Made by a program: the position numbers and the translations under genes. Positions 19,311 through 29,916 of a DNA stretch of 64,000 bases are shown here, piece by piece. The stretch covers positions 22,623-86,622 of the forward strand of contig JAKSBX010000278.1 in assembly GCA_022360905.1 (NCBI GenBank), in the 5' to 3' direction. Below the pieces are notes generated by a model. The model had not been told where the DNA came from, made no database searches, and worked only from the letters and a program-made list of their open reading frames with translations. Source of the DNA: Chromatiales bacterium. Its GTDB lineage: Bacteria; Pseudomonadota; Gammaproteobacteria; Chromatiales; Chromatiaceae. The number at the start of each line of letters is the position of its first letter. Position 1 is the first letter of the stretch.

Positions 19311-19903
19311 GCCAGCAAGAGCATGATCCGACACAACAGCTGCGTACCAAGTGGGACCAACGCTATGCAGATGAAGAGAAAGTCGCCCGACCGGCTGAGG
19401 TACTGCTGAACAATGCACATCTGTTGCCGGAGCAGGGCTGTGCACTGGACCTGGCCTGTGGTCTGGGTGGTAATGCGCTGTTTCTGGCAGACCGGGGGTT
19501 TATGGTCGAAGCCTGGGATCTTTCCGCGGTCGCCATACAGCGATTGGAGCGAAGTGCCGGGCAACGGAATCTGAACAATCTTCATGCCCGTGTGCGTGAT
19601 GTGGAAAGCCAGCCACCCCATGCAGAGCAGTTTGATGTGATTGTGATCAGTTACTTCCTGGAGCGGGCTTTGATCCCCACGTTGATTCAGGCCCTGAGAC
19701 CGGGTGGGTTGATCTTCTACCAGACCTTTACGCGTCAGGCAGTCTCCTCGGAAGGACCACAGAATCCCGCTTTTCGCCTGGCGGACCAGGAACTGCTGCA
19801 ACTGTTCAGGGATTTGAAAGTGCGTGTCTACCGGGAGGAGGGGCGATTGGGCGATCTCTCCCTCGGCAGTCGGGATGTGGCGATGTTAGTGGCGCAAAAG
19901 TAA
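19307..19903 (+). CDS. Class I SAM-dependent methyltransferase (TehB-like)
   Basis: ALDLACGLGGNALFLADRGFMVEAWDLSAVAIQRL; overlaps the metZ stop. Confidence 0.88.
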   Translation: MSQQEHDPTQQLRTKWDQRYADEEKVARPAEVLLNNAHLLPEQGCALDLACGLGGNALFLADRGFMVEAWDLSAVAIQRLERSAGQRNLNNLHARVRDVESQPPHAEQFDVIVISYFLERALIPTLIQALRPGGLIFYQTFTRQAVSSEGPQNPAFRLADQELLQLFRDLKVRVYREEGRLGDLSLGSRDVAMLVAQK

Positions 19904-19927
19904 CGGCCAGCAGATCGTTATCATGGC

Positions 19928-20131
19928 TCAATGCGCCACGTGGCTGAAGTCGGTACCCGGAGTCAGGCCAAAGGCCTCTTCCAGGGCAAGCTCCCTGATC
20001 AGCTGGTCAGTGGCCTGCTGACCGTGCTCCCGTTGGATTTCACCTAACAGCAGGCGCACCGCATTGCGGTTGTAACCGCTGCCGAAAGTGATCTGTTGTT
20101 TGATGATTTCCCGTGCCTTATCGAGCGTCAT
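19928..20131 (-). CDS. Small conserved-looking hypothetical protein
   Basis: MTLDKAREIIKQQITFGSGYNRNAVRLLLGEIQREHGQQATDQLIRELALEEAFGLTPGTDFSHVAH; intergenic with an AT-rich upstream region. Confidence 0.6.
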   Translation of the reverse strand: MTLDKAREIIKQQITFGSGYNRNAVRLLLGEIQREHGQQATDQLIRELALEEAFGLTPGTDFSHVAH

Positions 20132-20447
20132 AGGATCTCCAGTCGACTATTTTCATTTAGCTTGTTAACAATTCTTACTTGTGGACGGGATCCAATATCC
20201 ATGTATTGTCTCCGGTTGTATGGCGGGATCCTGACCCACATCTGATAGTATCAGGTTAGGCTTCGGTTTAACCCGGATATTTCAACCGGTCGCTGAGAAG
20301 TAAAACTCACTGAGTATTTTTGAAATATTAGCCATGTACAAAGTGTCACCGGACAACGCTGAACGCGCCCTCGCAGCGTTCTCGGGCGAAACCTCCGGGT
20401 TAATGGTCACGATCCGATTCTGCCAGCCTACACAATGAGGTCACACT

Positions 20448-20753
20448 ATGGACCAGGTCAATCTGGAAAAGATGTTGGAGCAGGGTACAGACAACGCGCT
20501 GTTGCGCTATACCCTGGGTACCCTGTTTCTCAAACAGAAAGCCTATGCTCAGGCTGTTGAACATCTCTCTAAAGCGGTGTCACTCGATCCCCAACATTCA
20601 GCCAGTTGGAAACATCTGGGCAAAGCGTTGACGGGGATGGAGCGTGTTGCAGAGGCCGTGGAGAGTTATCAGCAAGGAATAGAGGTTGCTGAGGCAAAGG
20701 GGGATATACAGGCAGCCAAGGAGATGCGTGTATTTCTCAAACGACTTATGTAA
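20448..20753 (+). CDS. TPR-repeat protein
   Basis: YTLGTLFLKQKAYAQAVEHLSKAVSLDPQHSASWKHLGKALTGMERVAEAVESYQQGIEVA. Confidence 0.85.
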   Translation: MDQVNLEKMLEQGTDNALLRYTLGTLFLKQKAYAQAVEHLSKAVSLDPQHSASWKHLGKALTGMERVAEAVESYQQGIEVAEAKGDIQAAKEMRVFLKRLM

Positions 20754-20764
20754 CCTTTGGATAG

Positions 20765-21775
<1,011 letters not shown>

Positions 21776-21983
21776 CACTCGTTTGTTTAAGAGAAAATCA
21801 CGCCGCACGCAGCATGGCCCACTAGTAACTGACGGCTAATAACAAATCAGAAGTCGCCGGTTCATTGCAAACCGGAGGCATCAAACATACGCCGTTTGAT
21901 TCAGCACTCTATGGTTGCAGATTAAACTGCCTGGAAAAGCTGACAATTGTTCCTAATCCCGCTGGATTGAGTTAATCTTACGT

Positions 21984-23597
21984 ATGGATTCCCTCCTGCT
22001 GTCAATAGACCCACGTGAACCGTTGTGGATTGGATTTGCATTTGCCTGTGGATTACTGGTAAGTCGCATTGGTTTACCACCATTGGTTGGCTTTTTACTG
22101 GCCGGTTTTCTGCTCAATGCTGCAGGCGCCGAAGGTGGGGAATTCCTTCGTATCACCGCTGATCTGGGTGTTACGCTTTTGCTGTTTTCCATTGGTTTGA
22201 AGCTACGTCTGAAAGCATTGCTGCCGCCTCACATCTGGGGTGTGGCCATCTTGCATATGGCTATGGTGGTCGGTTTGATGACGTTGTTTGTGCTTTTTCT
22301 CTCTTCATTTGGATTGCCACTGGTTTCAGGGGTTGAATTACAAACAGCGTTGATCATTGCTTTTGCCCTGACATTTTCCAGCACAGTGTTTGCGGTAAAG
22401 ATTCTTGACCAGGTCGGTGCAAGCGGTTCGTTTTATGGCTTAATCGCCATCGGCGTGTTGATCATGCAGGATATCGCTGCTGTGGCGTTTCTTGCCGTAT
22501 CTGCTGGTAAACTGCCATCACTATGGGCATTTGGGTTATTGGCGCTCATTCCGTTGCGTTACTTGCTGTTTGCAATTCTATCGCGCACCGGTCACGGCGA
22601 ATTATTGGTGCTCTACGGTTTCGTATTGGCACTTGGTGGTGCCGACCTGTTCGAACTGGTTAATCTCAAGGGAGACCTGGGGGCGCTGGTGGTCGGGATG
22701 CTGCTGGCTGGTCATCCCAAGGCTAATGAAATGGCCAAAAACCTTCTTGGTTTCAAAGAGTTATTCTTAGTGGGGTTTTTTCTCAGTGTGGGTATGGCCG
22801 TGCCGCCAAGTTGGAATGCGATTTTGTTGGCCTGCCTTTTCCTTCTTGTACTGCCGATCAAGACCGCGTTGTATTTCGGCCTGTTTGCGGCATTTAAATT
22901 GCGAGCCAGCACATCCTGGCGTTCGTCCCTGGTACTGGCCAACTACAGCGAGTTTGGCTTGATTGTCGGATCGGTATCGGTCGCAGCCGGTTGGCTTCCA
23001 GCTGAATGGATGGCGGTTTTTGCCATCCTGTTGTCTCTCTCTTTTATCGGCGCTGCGCCGATCATTGATAACGGCGAGCGTCTGTATACACTGTGGCGAC
23101 CGCGATTCAAACGCATGGAGCGGAAAAAGCGTCTTTCTGAAGAGGAAGATATGCAGATTGGTGATGTCCAGGTGCTGGTGTTTGGCATGGGGCGCGTTGG
23201 TAGTTCGGTTTACGATTCGCTTGCCGTAGACTTTCCTGGCAAAGTGCTTGGTGTTGACATGGACGGTTACCAGGTCGAGAGACACCTGGCCCAGGGTCAG
23301 CGGGTTGTCAAGGGGGATGCCACCAGCCCCGACTTCTGGGCCCGTGTGCCCGGACTGGCCGCCGAGTTGAAATGGGTAGTTCTAGCACTACCCCGACACC
23401 CGGCTAACCTGGCCGCTGCTGAACGCTTGCGTGAGATTGGATTTGAAGGACATATCGCTTCAACATCCAAATTTCATGATGAAGTTTCCTCGTTAAAGAA
23501 GCTTGGCGTAAATTTCGTTTTCAATATCTATACAGAGGCCGGTAAAGGTTTCGCTGAGGATTTGAAACAGCATTTCAATTCACTCGATAAAGCCTGA
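21984..23597 (+). CDS. CPA2-type cation:proton antiporter with TrkA-N domain (KefB/YbaL-like)
   Basis: Multi-TM Na/H exchanger segment and VLVFGMGRVGSSVYDSLAVDFPGKVLGVDMDGYQVERHLAQGQRVVKGDATSPDFW. Confidence 0.92.
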   Translation: MDSLLLSIDPREPLWIGFAFACGLLVSRIGLPPLVGFLLAGFLLNAAGAEGGEFLRITADLGVTLLLFSIGLKLRLKALLPPHIWGVAILHMAMVVGLMTLFVLFLSSFGLPLVSGVELQTALIIAFALTFSSTVFAVKILDQVGASGSFYGLIAIGVLIMQDIAAVAFLAVSAGKLPSLWAFGLLALIPLRYLLFAILSRTGHGELLVLYGFVLALGGADLFELVNLKGDLGALVVGMLLAGHPKANEMAKNLLGFKELFLVGFFLSVGMAVPPSWNAILLACLFLLVLPIKTALYFGLFAAFKLRASTSWRSSLVLANYSEFGLIVGSVSVAAGWLPAEWMAVFAILLSLSFIGAAPIIDNGERLYTLWRPRFKRMERKKRLSEEEDMQIGDVQVLVFGMGRVGSSVYDSLAVDFPGKVLGVDMDGYQVERHLAQGQRVVKGDATSPDFWARVPGLAAELKWVVLALPRHPANLAAAERLREIGFEGHIASTSKFHDEVSSLKKLGVNFVFNIYTEAGKGFAEDLKQHFNSLDKA

Positions 23598-24043
23598 AAC
23601 TCATTCATCGCGCAATCAATTTCACGCAACGCCAGGGTTAATTGGTGAGTGGTTTTAAGGCCATAACGCTGTCATTTCGTACAGCACTGTTTACCAAGAC
23701 TGACCTGGGTGCATCGCCTGAATTGTTGCCTGTTGTACGGGCATAGACAAATTTTGACCGGTTTGCATAAGCTCGGGATTCACTCATGAATCTGCACAGT
23801 AAATTAGGACTTAAGAATGCTGTTGTTTGGGTAGGTAGGTGCTGCCGGTAGATTTCCGTCCTGAGTGTTTAGTCTGGATAGGCAGAAGTTTGCGGTTATT
23901 TACCGATATTTCATCCGAAAATCCAGCTTAAGTACCGAGTGTTTTACTGAGTTTTTCCAGTCAAAACGAACAAAAAAACGAGGTGCTAAACTTTGCTATA
24001 GTTCAAGAACACACGATATCAAATAATCGGATGAGGAGGAGAT

Positions 24044-24427
24044 ATGATTGTAAGTGATTATATGAGCGCATCCCCAATAACAGTGCGCAGTGAGGATAAC
24101 TATGATCTTGCTTTTGAAATCATGGAACAGAAAAACATGCATCACCTCCCCGTGGTGAATCAGGACAACCATGTGGTGGGGATTGTCACACGACGTGATC
24201 TGCAATTGGCAGCACGCTATTTTAGAGAGGCGCCCGCTGAAATATCCGAAGTCATGCATACACCAGTGCTCACAACCTCTGGTGCTGCTTCGCTCTCTTC
24301 GGCTGTAAAACAGATGACAGACCATCGTATCGGTTGTCTGCCTGTGATTGGCAACGATAGTAGTGTGGAAGGCATGCTTACGGAAAGCGACCTTTTTCGT
24401 GCATTATCCGATTTGCTTGAGAGCTGA
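24044..24427 (+). CDS. CBS-domain pair protein
   Basis: MIVSDYMSASPITVRSEDNYDLAFEIMEQKNMHHLPVVNQDNHVVGIVTRRDL...VEGMLTESDLFRAL. Confidence 0.92.
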   Translation: MIVSDYMSASPITVRSEDNYDLAFEIMEQKNMHHLPVVNQDNHVVGIVTRRDLQLAARYFREAPAEISEVMHTPVLTTSGAASLSSAVKQMTDHRIGCLPVIGNDSSVEGMLTESDLFRALSDLLES

Positions 24428-24661
24428 TAAGAACCACCACGTGAAACGGGTGGTAATTAGCTCAACGCGCAGGATTGGGACACCACCCGGTGTCAATCTC
24501 ATTGGTCGGTAATAGGCCTCTTTCTGAGTCGATCGATTAGCAAGTTACCCTGACGTCAGGAGCAGTCAACACAAACATCGTCCATTTGGTGGGTGCCAGG
24601 AATCAGAGAAATCAGGCTGATAGATTCGGGCCTTCGCCGGAATGGCGGGCGTTGTTTTAGT

Positions 24662-24740
24662 CCGCAAATGAACGCGAATAAACGCAAATGATTAGTGTAT
24701 GTGTAGAGTGGTGAGGTCGCGCTACACTATACTGACTAAT
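24662..24740. repeat. Copy of the CCGCAAATGAACGCGAAT repeat joined to an imperfect inverted repeat
   Basis: ccgcaaatgaacgcgaataaacgcaaatg (24662-24690), then attagtgtatgtgtag...ctacactatactgactaat (24691-24740). Confidence 0.7.
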
Positions 24741-24743
24741 CAA

Positions 24744-25103
24744 TCAGGTTATTTCTAGGTTGAGTATCATTGGCGCGGCGGCGGATAACACAAGTAGATG
24801 CATAAATGCAGCGGGTCTCGGCACTGCCAGTAACAAAAAACCTGGGTCGTTCCTAAGGTTCTTCATTAAATTTGGCATACAAATATTCGGACAGCGCTGT
24901 TTTAGGGATTGTAGAATTGGCTTGATTCTGGTTTTGAAGAGTGCACCGACTATGGCCAGGATTTGTACCTCAAGCAGCATAATAAAGACTTCCAGGCCTA
25001 CCGCGTCGATGAATAGGGCAAGTTCAATCCATTCCGGATTGAGTATCAGCAGTGCAGCCACGAAGAGTGTTGCGTATCGCCATACCGTGTTGCGCGATTT
25101 CAA
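24744..25103 (-). CDS. Small hypothetical membrane protein
   Basis: Hydrophobic segments YATLFVAALLILNPEWIELALFIDAVGLEVFIMLLEVQILAIVGALF; competing opposite-strand ORF 24760-25263 is less protein-like. Confidence 0.5.
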   Translation of the reverse strand: MKSRNTVWRYATLFVAALLILNPEWIELALFIDAVGLEVFIMLLEVQILAIVGALFKTRIKPILQSLKQRCPNICMPNLMKNLRNDPGFLLLAVPRPAAFMHLLVLSAAAPMILNLEIT

Positions 25104-25147
25104 TTTGTTGTGCCTTCAACTGGTTTTATTTTTGAAGCAGACAACAC

Positions 25148-25525
25148 CTATGGCTCAGCAGCTTTTACCGGCATCATCTGAGCTTTTGTTCCGGGTAGAT
25201 GCTTTTCACCCCACTGAACCATCGCCATCAAAACAGGGCCCAAATCCTTGCCCTTTGCTGTGAGTTCATATTCATAGCGCACAGGATGATGTTGGTAGGG
25301 CCTTTTAACAACGATTTCATACTCAGTCAGCCGTTTTAGCCTTTCTGCCAGAATATTGGTCGGAACCTTCTCGGGTGACCCCTGAAACTCACTATAGGTT
25401 CGCTTGCCGGCAAACAGATCCCTGACGACGAGCAGGGTCCATTTGTCACCGATTATATCGAGCGTAGAAGCCACCGGGCATGACGACCTTTTGAACTTTT
25501 CGCTGCTTTCACTTGGCTTGGACAT
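25148..25525 (-). CDS. HxlR-family winged-helix transcriptional regulator
   Basis: CPVASTLDIIGDKWTLLVVRDLFAGKRTYSEFQGSPEKVPTNILAERLKRLTEYEIVVKRPYQHHPVRYEYELTAKGKDLGPVL. Confidence 0.93.
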   Translation of the reverse strand: MSKPSESSEKFKRSSCPVASTLDIIGDKWTLLVVRDLFAGKRTYSEFQGSPEKVPTNILAERLKRLTEYEIVVKRPYQHHPVRYEYELTAKGKDLGPVLMAMVQWGEKHLPGTKAQMMPVKAAEP

Positions 25526-25548
25526 GATTTCAAGTTAACACGCCATTG

Positions 25549-25573
25549 ACTAACTTGCAATTAGCAAGTTAGT
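25549..25573. promoter_or_regulatory. Perfect 10-bp palindrome, candidate HxlR-type operator
   Basis: ACTAACTTGC-AATTA-GCAAGTTAGT, 24 nt upstream of the hxlR-like start and upstream of the divergent hydrolase. Confidence 0.75.
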
Positions 25574-25626
25574 TGGCTGAACTCAAGTAACTTTAAAAAT
25601 GAAAGTGGCTGAGTGAGACAAAGAAA

Positions 25627-26292
25627 ATGGAATTGCGGGTCTTCAATCTATTGATTATTGGCAATATTATATTACTTATGCTGCTGTTGAATGGCTGTGC
25701 AACAGTAGATCATAGCGGCTATTTTCATGCTTACGAAGAACGCTACCGGGCCGAAATCGATTATCGACTCCACTGACTGCCCAGAGATGGCTTTAAGATC
25801 CATGCCCGTGAATATGGACGCCCAAACACGAAACCGACCCTGGTCCTGATGCACGGTTTTCCGGACAGCATGCATCTCTATGACAGACTGGTGCCGCTGC
25901 TTGTTGAGAGCCGTCATATTATCACTTTCGATTTTTTAGGCTGGGGTGATTCGGACAAACCTGAGCAACATCGCTATGACGTTGCCAGCCTGCGACGGGA
26001 CCTGGAGGCGGTGATTGACCATTTCAGCCTGAACCGGGTTTTGAATGAAGAGATAGAGAGGCGCCAGGATAGGCTGCCTGAGCTAAAGAGACTGCAAACC
26101 CCGGTGCGGATCATATTCGGTAATGACGATACGGATCTGAATGCCGGTGTGGCGAAAGATTTCCATCAGCTGCTGCCCAACTCTGAGATCTATTTAGTCG
26201 AAAATGCGGGGCATTTTGTACAGATCGATAAACCGTCGGTCGTGGCTTCACTGATTCGTGATTTTCCACTATTCGATGGTGAAGAGAATTAA
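25627..26292 (+). pseudogene. Alpha/beta-hydrolase lipoprotein, decayed (in-frame TGA plus apparent internal deletion of the nucleophile region)
   Basis: MELRVFNLLIIGNIILLMLLLNGCATVDHSGYFHAYEERYRAEIDYRLH* (TGA 25774-25776), then same frame LPRDGFKIHAREYGRPNTKPTLVLMHGFPDSMHLYDRLVPLL...FSLNRV/LNEEIERRQDRLPELKRLQTPVRIIFGNDDTDLNAG...ENAGHFVQIDKPSVVASLIRDF. Confidence 0.8.
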
Positions 26293-26737
26293 TCATACGA
26301 CTGTAAAAAGATACCTTGGCGTTGGCAACCTAAGCGTCAAAAGGCATTCATCTGTACATATAAGAATCCTCTGAAAAAGTTAATTTCTCTACGGCAAGGA
26401 GAACCGCATGCTACATGCATGTTACACACCCTAAATTACCGGGAAGAGGATGACCGTAGGGCGCAGGTGGCAGAAAATTCAGAGTTGTCTTACTCGCTTA
26501 AGCCGGTGTTGCCGGTAGATTCCTGCCATGAGTGACTTGCTTTCTATCACGCAAAAGAAGTGTCGTGCGAATTCCTTCTAAAGGTTTTTGAAGAGCTGTC
26601 GTTACCTGGATTACACCCTTGAAGGACCCAGCCCTCGTCCTTCAACAGGCACTCCGCCTATTTCTTATCGCCCAATACCAGCGATAAACAATCTTCCTGA
26701 GTTGTAAATACCATAATTATACCGAGGTATATATGCC

Positions 26738-28393
26738 ATGGGTTTAATGAATAGATTAACAATCAAGACGCGTCTGATAGTTCTTGTCAGTTTTGCCGCT
26801 ACTCTCTTGCTTATGATAAGTACATTAGGTCTCCATGCCATGGATCGTGCCGAAGCATCATTAAAAACTGTCTACGAAGACAGGTTGATACCGACTGGGC
26901 AGATAAGCCGTATCATTGAGCTGATGCGTGAGAATAGGACTCAGCTTTTGTTTTCACTTCAGCATGATCCAGAATCAAAAACGGTCAATATGCATCAGCA
27001 TAGCACTACTCTCCATCTTGACAGAGTCAGTGACAATATTGAGGTAATTACCGAGGTCTGGAAAGAGTATATGGAGACATACTTGACGCCGGACGAAAAA
27101 AAACTCGCCGAAGAGTTTACCGAAAAGCGGGCGATCTATGTTAATGAAGGTCTCAGACCGGTAATGAGCTATGTAACTGATGGCGACTACCTAAATGCGG
27201 CCCTCCATCTGGCGAATAAAACAAATCCTACATTTAACTCGGCATACGAAGTTGCTGAAGATCTATGGCAACTTCAGCTCGACGTAGCCAATGCCGCCTA
27301 TCATGATTCTATGGAACGTAATAGCTTTGTAAGTATGTTAGCTATGGGGTTGATGCTGGCAGGGGTAGGGTTTTTGGTTCTCATTTCTGTTCTTACCATC
27401 CGTGGCATTACTACTATTGTGGACGATCTGAATAGTGCGGCAAGCAGCATGGCCGATGGCGATCTGACTGTCCAGTGTGAATTGATGTCGCAGGATGAGC
27501 TGGGCCAGATAATCAAGGCGTTTAACCAGATGGGTTTGAAATTCAGAAATGTTATTACAGAACTAAAAGAGTCAACTATCCAATTGGCATCCGCTGCGGA
27601 AGAAACTTCGGTCATCACAGGGGAAACAAGCGAGCGTATCCAGCAACAACAACTCGAAACTGAGCAGGTTGTGACGGCCATGAATGAAATGACTATGACC
27701 GTTCAAGATGTGGCTCAAAATGCAGGGGTCGCTGATGCGGCAGCACAGGATGCAGACGAAAAGGCGAATGAAGGCATTACCGTAGCGGCAACGGCGTTAA
27801 TGGCAACAAAGGATTTGGCGGATGAGGTTCAGCAGGCAGCTGATGTAATTCAGAAGCTGGAGACTGAAAGCGAGAATATAGGTACGGTGCTGGATGTTAT
27901 TCGGGGAATTGCCGAGCAGACGAACTTGCTTGCACTTAATGCGGCGATTGAAGCGGCGAGAGCCGGAGAGCAAGGCAGAGGATTTGCAGTTGTAGCCGAT
28001 GAGGTGCGTACATTGGCTGGGCGTACCCAACAGTCTACTCAGGAGATCCAAGGTATGATCGAGCGCTTGCAACAAGGCGCGAAAGAGGCTGCGTCTGCTA
28101 TGAACCAAGGACAAGATAAGGCTAAGCATAGTCTCACACAGGTTAAAAGCGCAGATTCCGCTTTAAATCAAATTAATCAGGCGGTTGTTCGTATCAAGGA
28201 AATGAATGCACAGATTGCAACAGCAGCGGAAGAACAGGGAACGGTTGCCGAAGAGATCAATCGCAATATAGTCGCGATCAATAATCTTTCAACTGAATCC
28301 GCACAGGGAGCGGAACAGACAGCACATGCCAGTACTGAACAGGCACAACTCGCCGTAAGGCTGGACAAGTTGGCCAGTAAGTTCAAGGTCTAA
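26738..28393 (+). CDS. Methyl-accepting chemotaxis protein
   Basis: Two TMs, HAMP-like region, signature [52 protein letters not shown]. Confidence 0.96.
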   Translation: MGLMNRLTIKTRLIVLVSFAATLLLMISTLGLHAMDRAEASLKTVYEDRLIPTGQISRIIELMRENRTQLLFSLQHDPESKTVNMHQHSTTLHLDRVSDNIEVITEVWKEYMETYLTPDEKKLAEEFTEKRAIYVNEGLRPVMSYVTDGDYLNAALHLANKTNPTFNSAYEVAEDLWQLQLDVANAAYHDSMERNSFVSMLAMGLMLAGVGFLVLISVLTIRGITTIVDDLNSAASSMADGDLTVQCELMSQDELGQIIKAFNQMGLKFRNVITELKESTIQLASAAEETSVITGETSERIQQQQLETEQVVTAMNEMTMTVQDVAQNAGVADAAAQDADEKANEGITVAATALMATKDLADEVQQAADVIQKLETESENIGTVLDVIRGIAEQTNLLALNAAIEAARAGEQGRGFAVVADEVRTLAGRTQQSTQEIQGMIERLQQGAKEAASAMNQGQDKAKHSLTQVKSADSALNQINQAVVRIKEMNAQIATAAEEQGTVAEEINRNIVAINNLSTESAQGAEQTAHASTEQAQLAVRLDKLASKFKV

Positions 28394-28406
28394 TGGAGGT
28401 GTCAAT

Positions 28407-29354
28407 ATGTCAAAACTGATGCAGTCTGTTGATGCCCGTACCCAGTTGGCCGGCAACAATCGCCTGGAAGTTCTTCTGTTCAGTTTGGGAACGGACAGGC
28501 TAAGTGGACGCGAGGAAGTGTTCGGTATCAATGTGTTCAAAGTCAGAGAGGTGATGCACATACCGGAAATTACCCACGCGCCGGATATGCCTGATGCCGT
28601 AGAGGGTATGGTGAGCCTTAGAGGTAACATGGTTCCGGTGATAAATCTGTCCAATTTCTGTAGCGTCCAGTCATCGGAGAAGGCTGAGATTTTGATGATT
28701 ACCGAGTACAACAAGCATGTACAGGGATTTCTTGTCCACTCTGTAGACACCATCGAGCGTTTGAATTGGGATGATGTTAAAGCACCGCCGCCGATGATCA
28801 CCAGTCATTTAGGCGGTTTGGTAACCGCTGTTGCTGAATTGCAGGACGAGCGTCTTGTGATGATTATGGATGTGGAAAGAGTGCTTTCGGAGACGGCTGG
28901 CTTCTACGACGCCGAGGATATTTACAGCGGTATAGAAGTACAAGAAACAGGTGACGCGATAACCGTACTTTTTGCAGATGATTCCAGTGTCGCCAGAGAC
29001 CAGATCGTGCGCACGCTCGACCATATGGGGATTCGGCACTTGGGGGTGACGAATGGCGCTGAGGCCTGGAATCTGTTGAATGAAATGGCGGAGATGTCTG
29101 ATTCACAGGGTGAGAAAATAACGGACAAAGTCCAGTTCATACTGACTGACGTCGAGATGCCGGAGATGGATGGTTATGTGCTGACCCGCAAGATCAAAAG
29201 CGACGATCGTTTCAAGAGTATCCCAGTGGTCATGCATTCGTCTCTGACCGCTGAGGCCAATCAGGCGTTGGGCAAAGGTGTGGGGGCAGATGCATACATA
29301 CCGAAATTCGATCCCCAGGAGTTGGCTGTTACCTTGGAGAAGCTGCTCTCCTGA
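28407..29354 (+). CDS. cheV: CheV-type chemotaxis coupling protein (CheW + receiver)
   Basis: VFGINVFKVREVMHIPEITHAPDMPDAVEGMVSLRGNMVPVINL; receiver ITVLFADDSSVARDQI...FILTDVEMPEMDGYVLTRKIK. Confidence 0.94.
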   Translation: MSKLMQSVDARTQLAGNNRLEVLLFSLGTDRLSGREEVFGINVFKVREVMHIPEITHAPDMPDAVEGMVSLRGNMVPVINLSNFCSVQSSEKAEILMITEYNKHVQGFLVHSVDTIERLNWDDVKAPPPMITSHLGGLVTAVAELQDERLVMIMDVERVLSETAGFYDAEDIYSGIEVQETGDAITVLFADDSSVARDQIVRTLDHMGIRHLGVTNGAEAWNLLNEMAEMSDSQGEKITDKVQFILTDVEMPEMDGYVLTRKIKSDDRFKSIPVVMHSSLTAEANQALGKGVGADAYIPKFDPQELAVTLEKLLS

Positions 29355-29400
29355 TCTTTTCGGGAGAGGCTGGTCGCAACACTGGGTGTGGCAAGGCCCA

Positions 29401-29427
29401 GGCCGTAGGCCCAGATGGCCTGCGGCC
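29401..29427. repeat. GC-rich hairpin downstream of cheV
   Basis: GGCCGTAGGCC-cagat-GGCCTGCGGCC (one G-T pair). Confidence 0.55.
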
Positions 29428-29916
29428 TACAGCCATATTGATTTTAGCTGTTGATCGGCTGAAGTCGCCCTGACTACCTTATAGAAGGGGAGGGTATGGC
29501 GTGCCTGGGTCGTGTTTTTGACCGAACTTGAGGGGGTCTCAACAGATTAGATTGAGGAAAACCGCAACTGGTTCGAAATTTTCAGGTCGCAGGTTGATTT
29601 GTACCGTTTCAAGCAGTTATAGTTATGGTGATTTCGCAACTGCTTGCGATGTGTGCCATCTTGAGACCTAGCCCCTGTCTCATATAACCACAAATAACAA
29701 TTCTAAGCTGCTTCAGCAGGATGCTGTCTGGTTACGCGATATGGCCGGATTAAACTACGTGGTTGTAATAAAAGTGTGTATATTTCAATGGTATGTATAG
29801 TGATATTTTCGTTTGACCGCATCTCGTCGGTATCGGTTGCTTGTCGTTTCTTGTTGCGCAGCGAATAAATACAGAACCAACAATGCGTAAGCGGTGTTGA
29901 GACTGGATTTATTAGT

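Noticed and set aside
24760-25263. 167-aa + ORF overlapping the small membrane ORF and hxlR
   Set aside because: Overlaps the confident HxlR gene and lacks recognisable features
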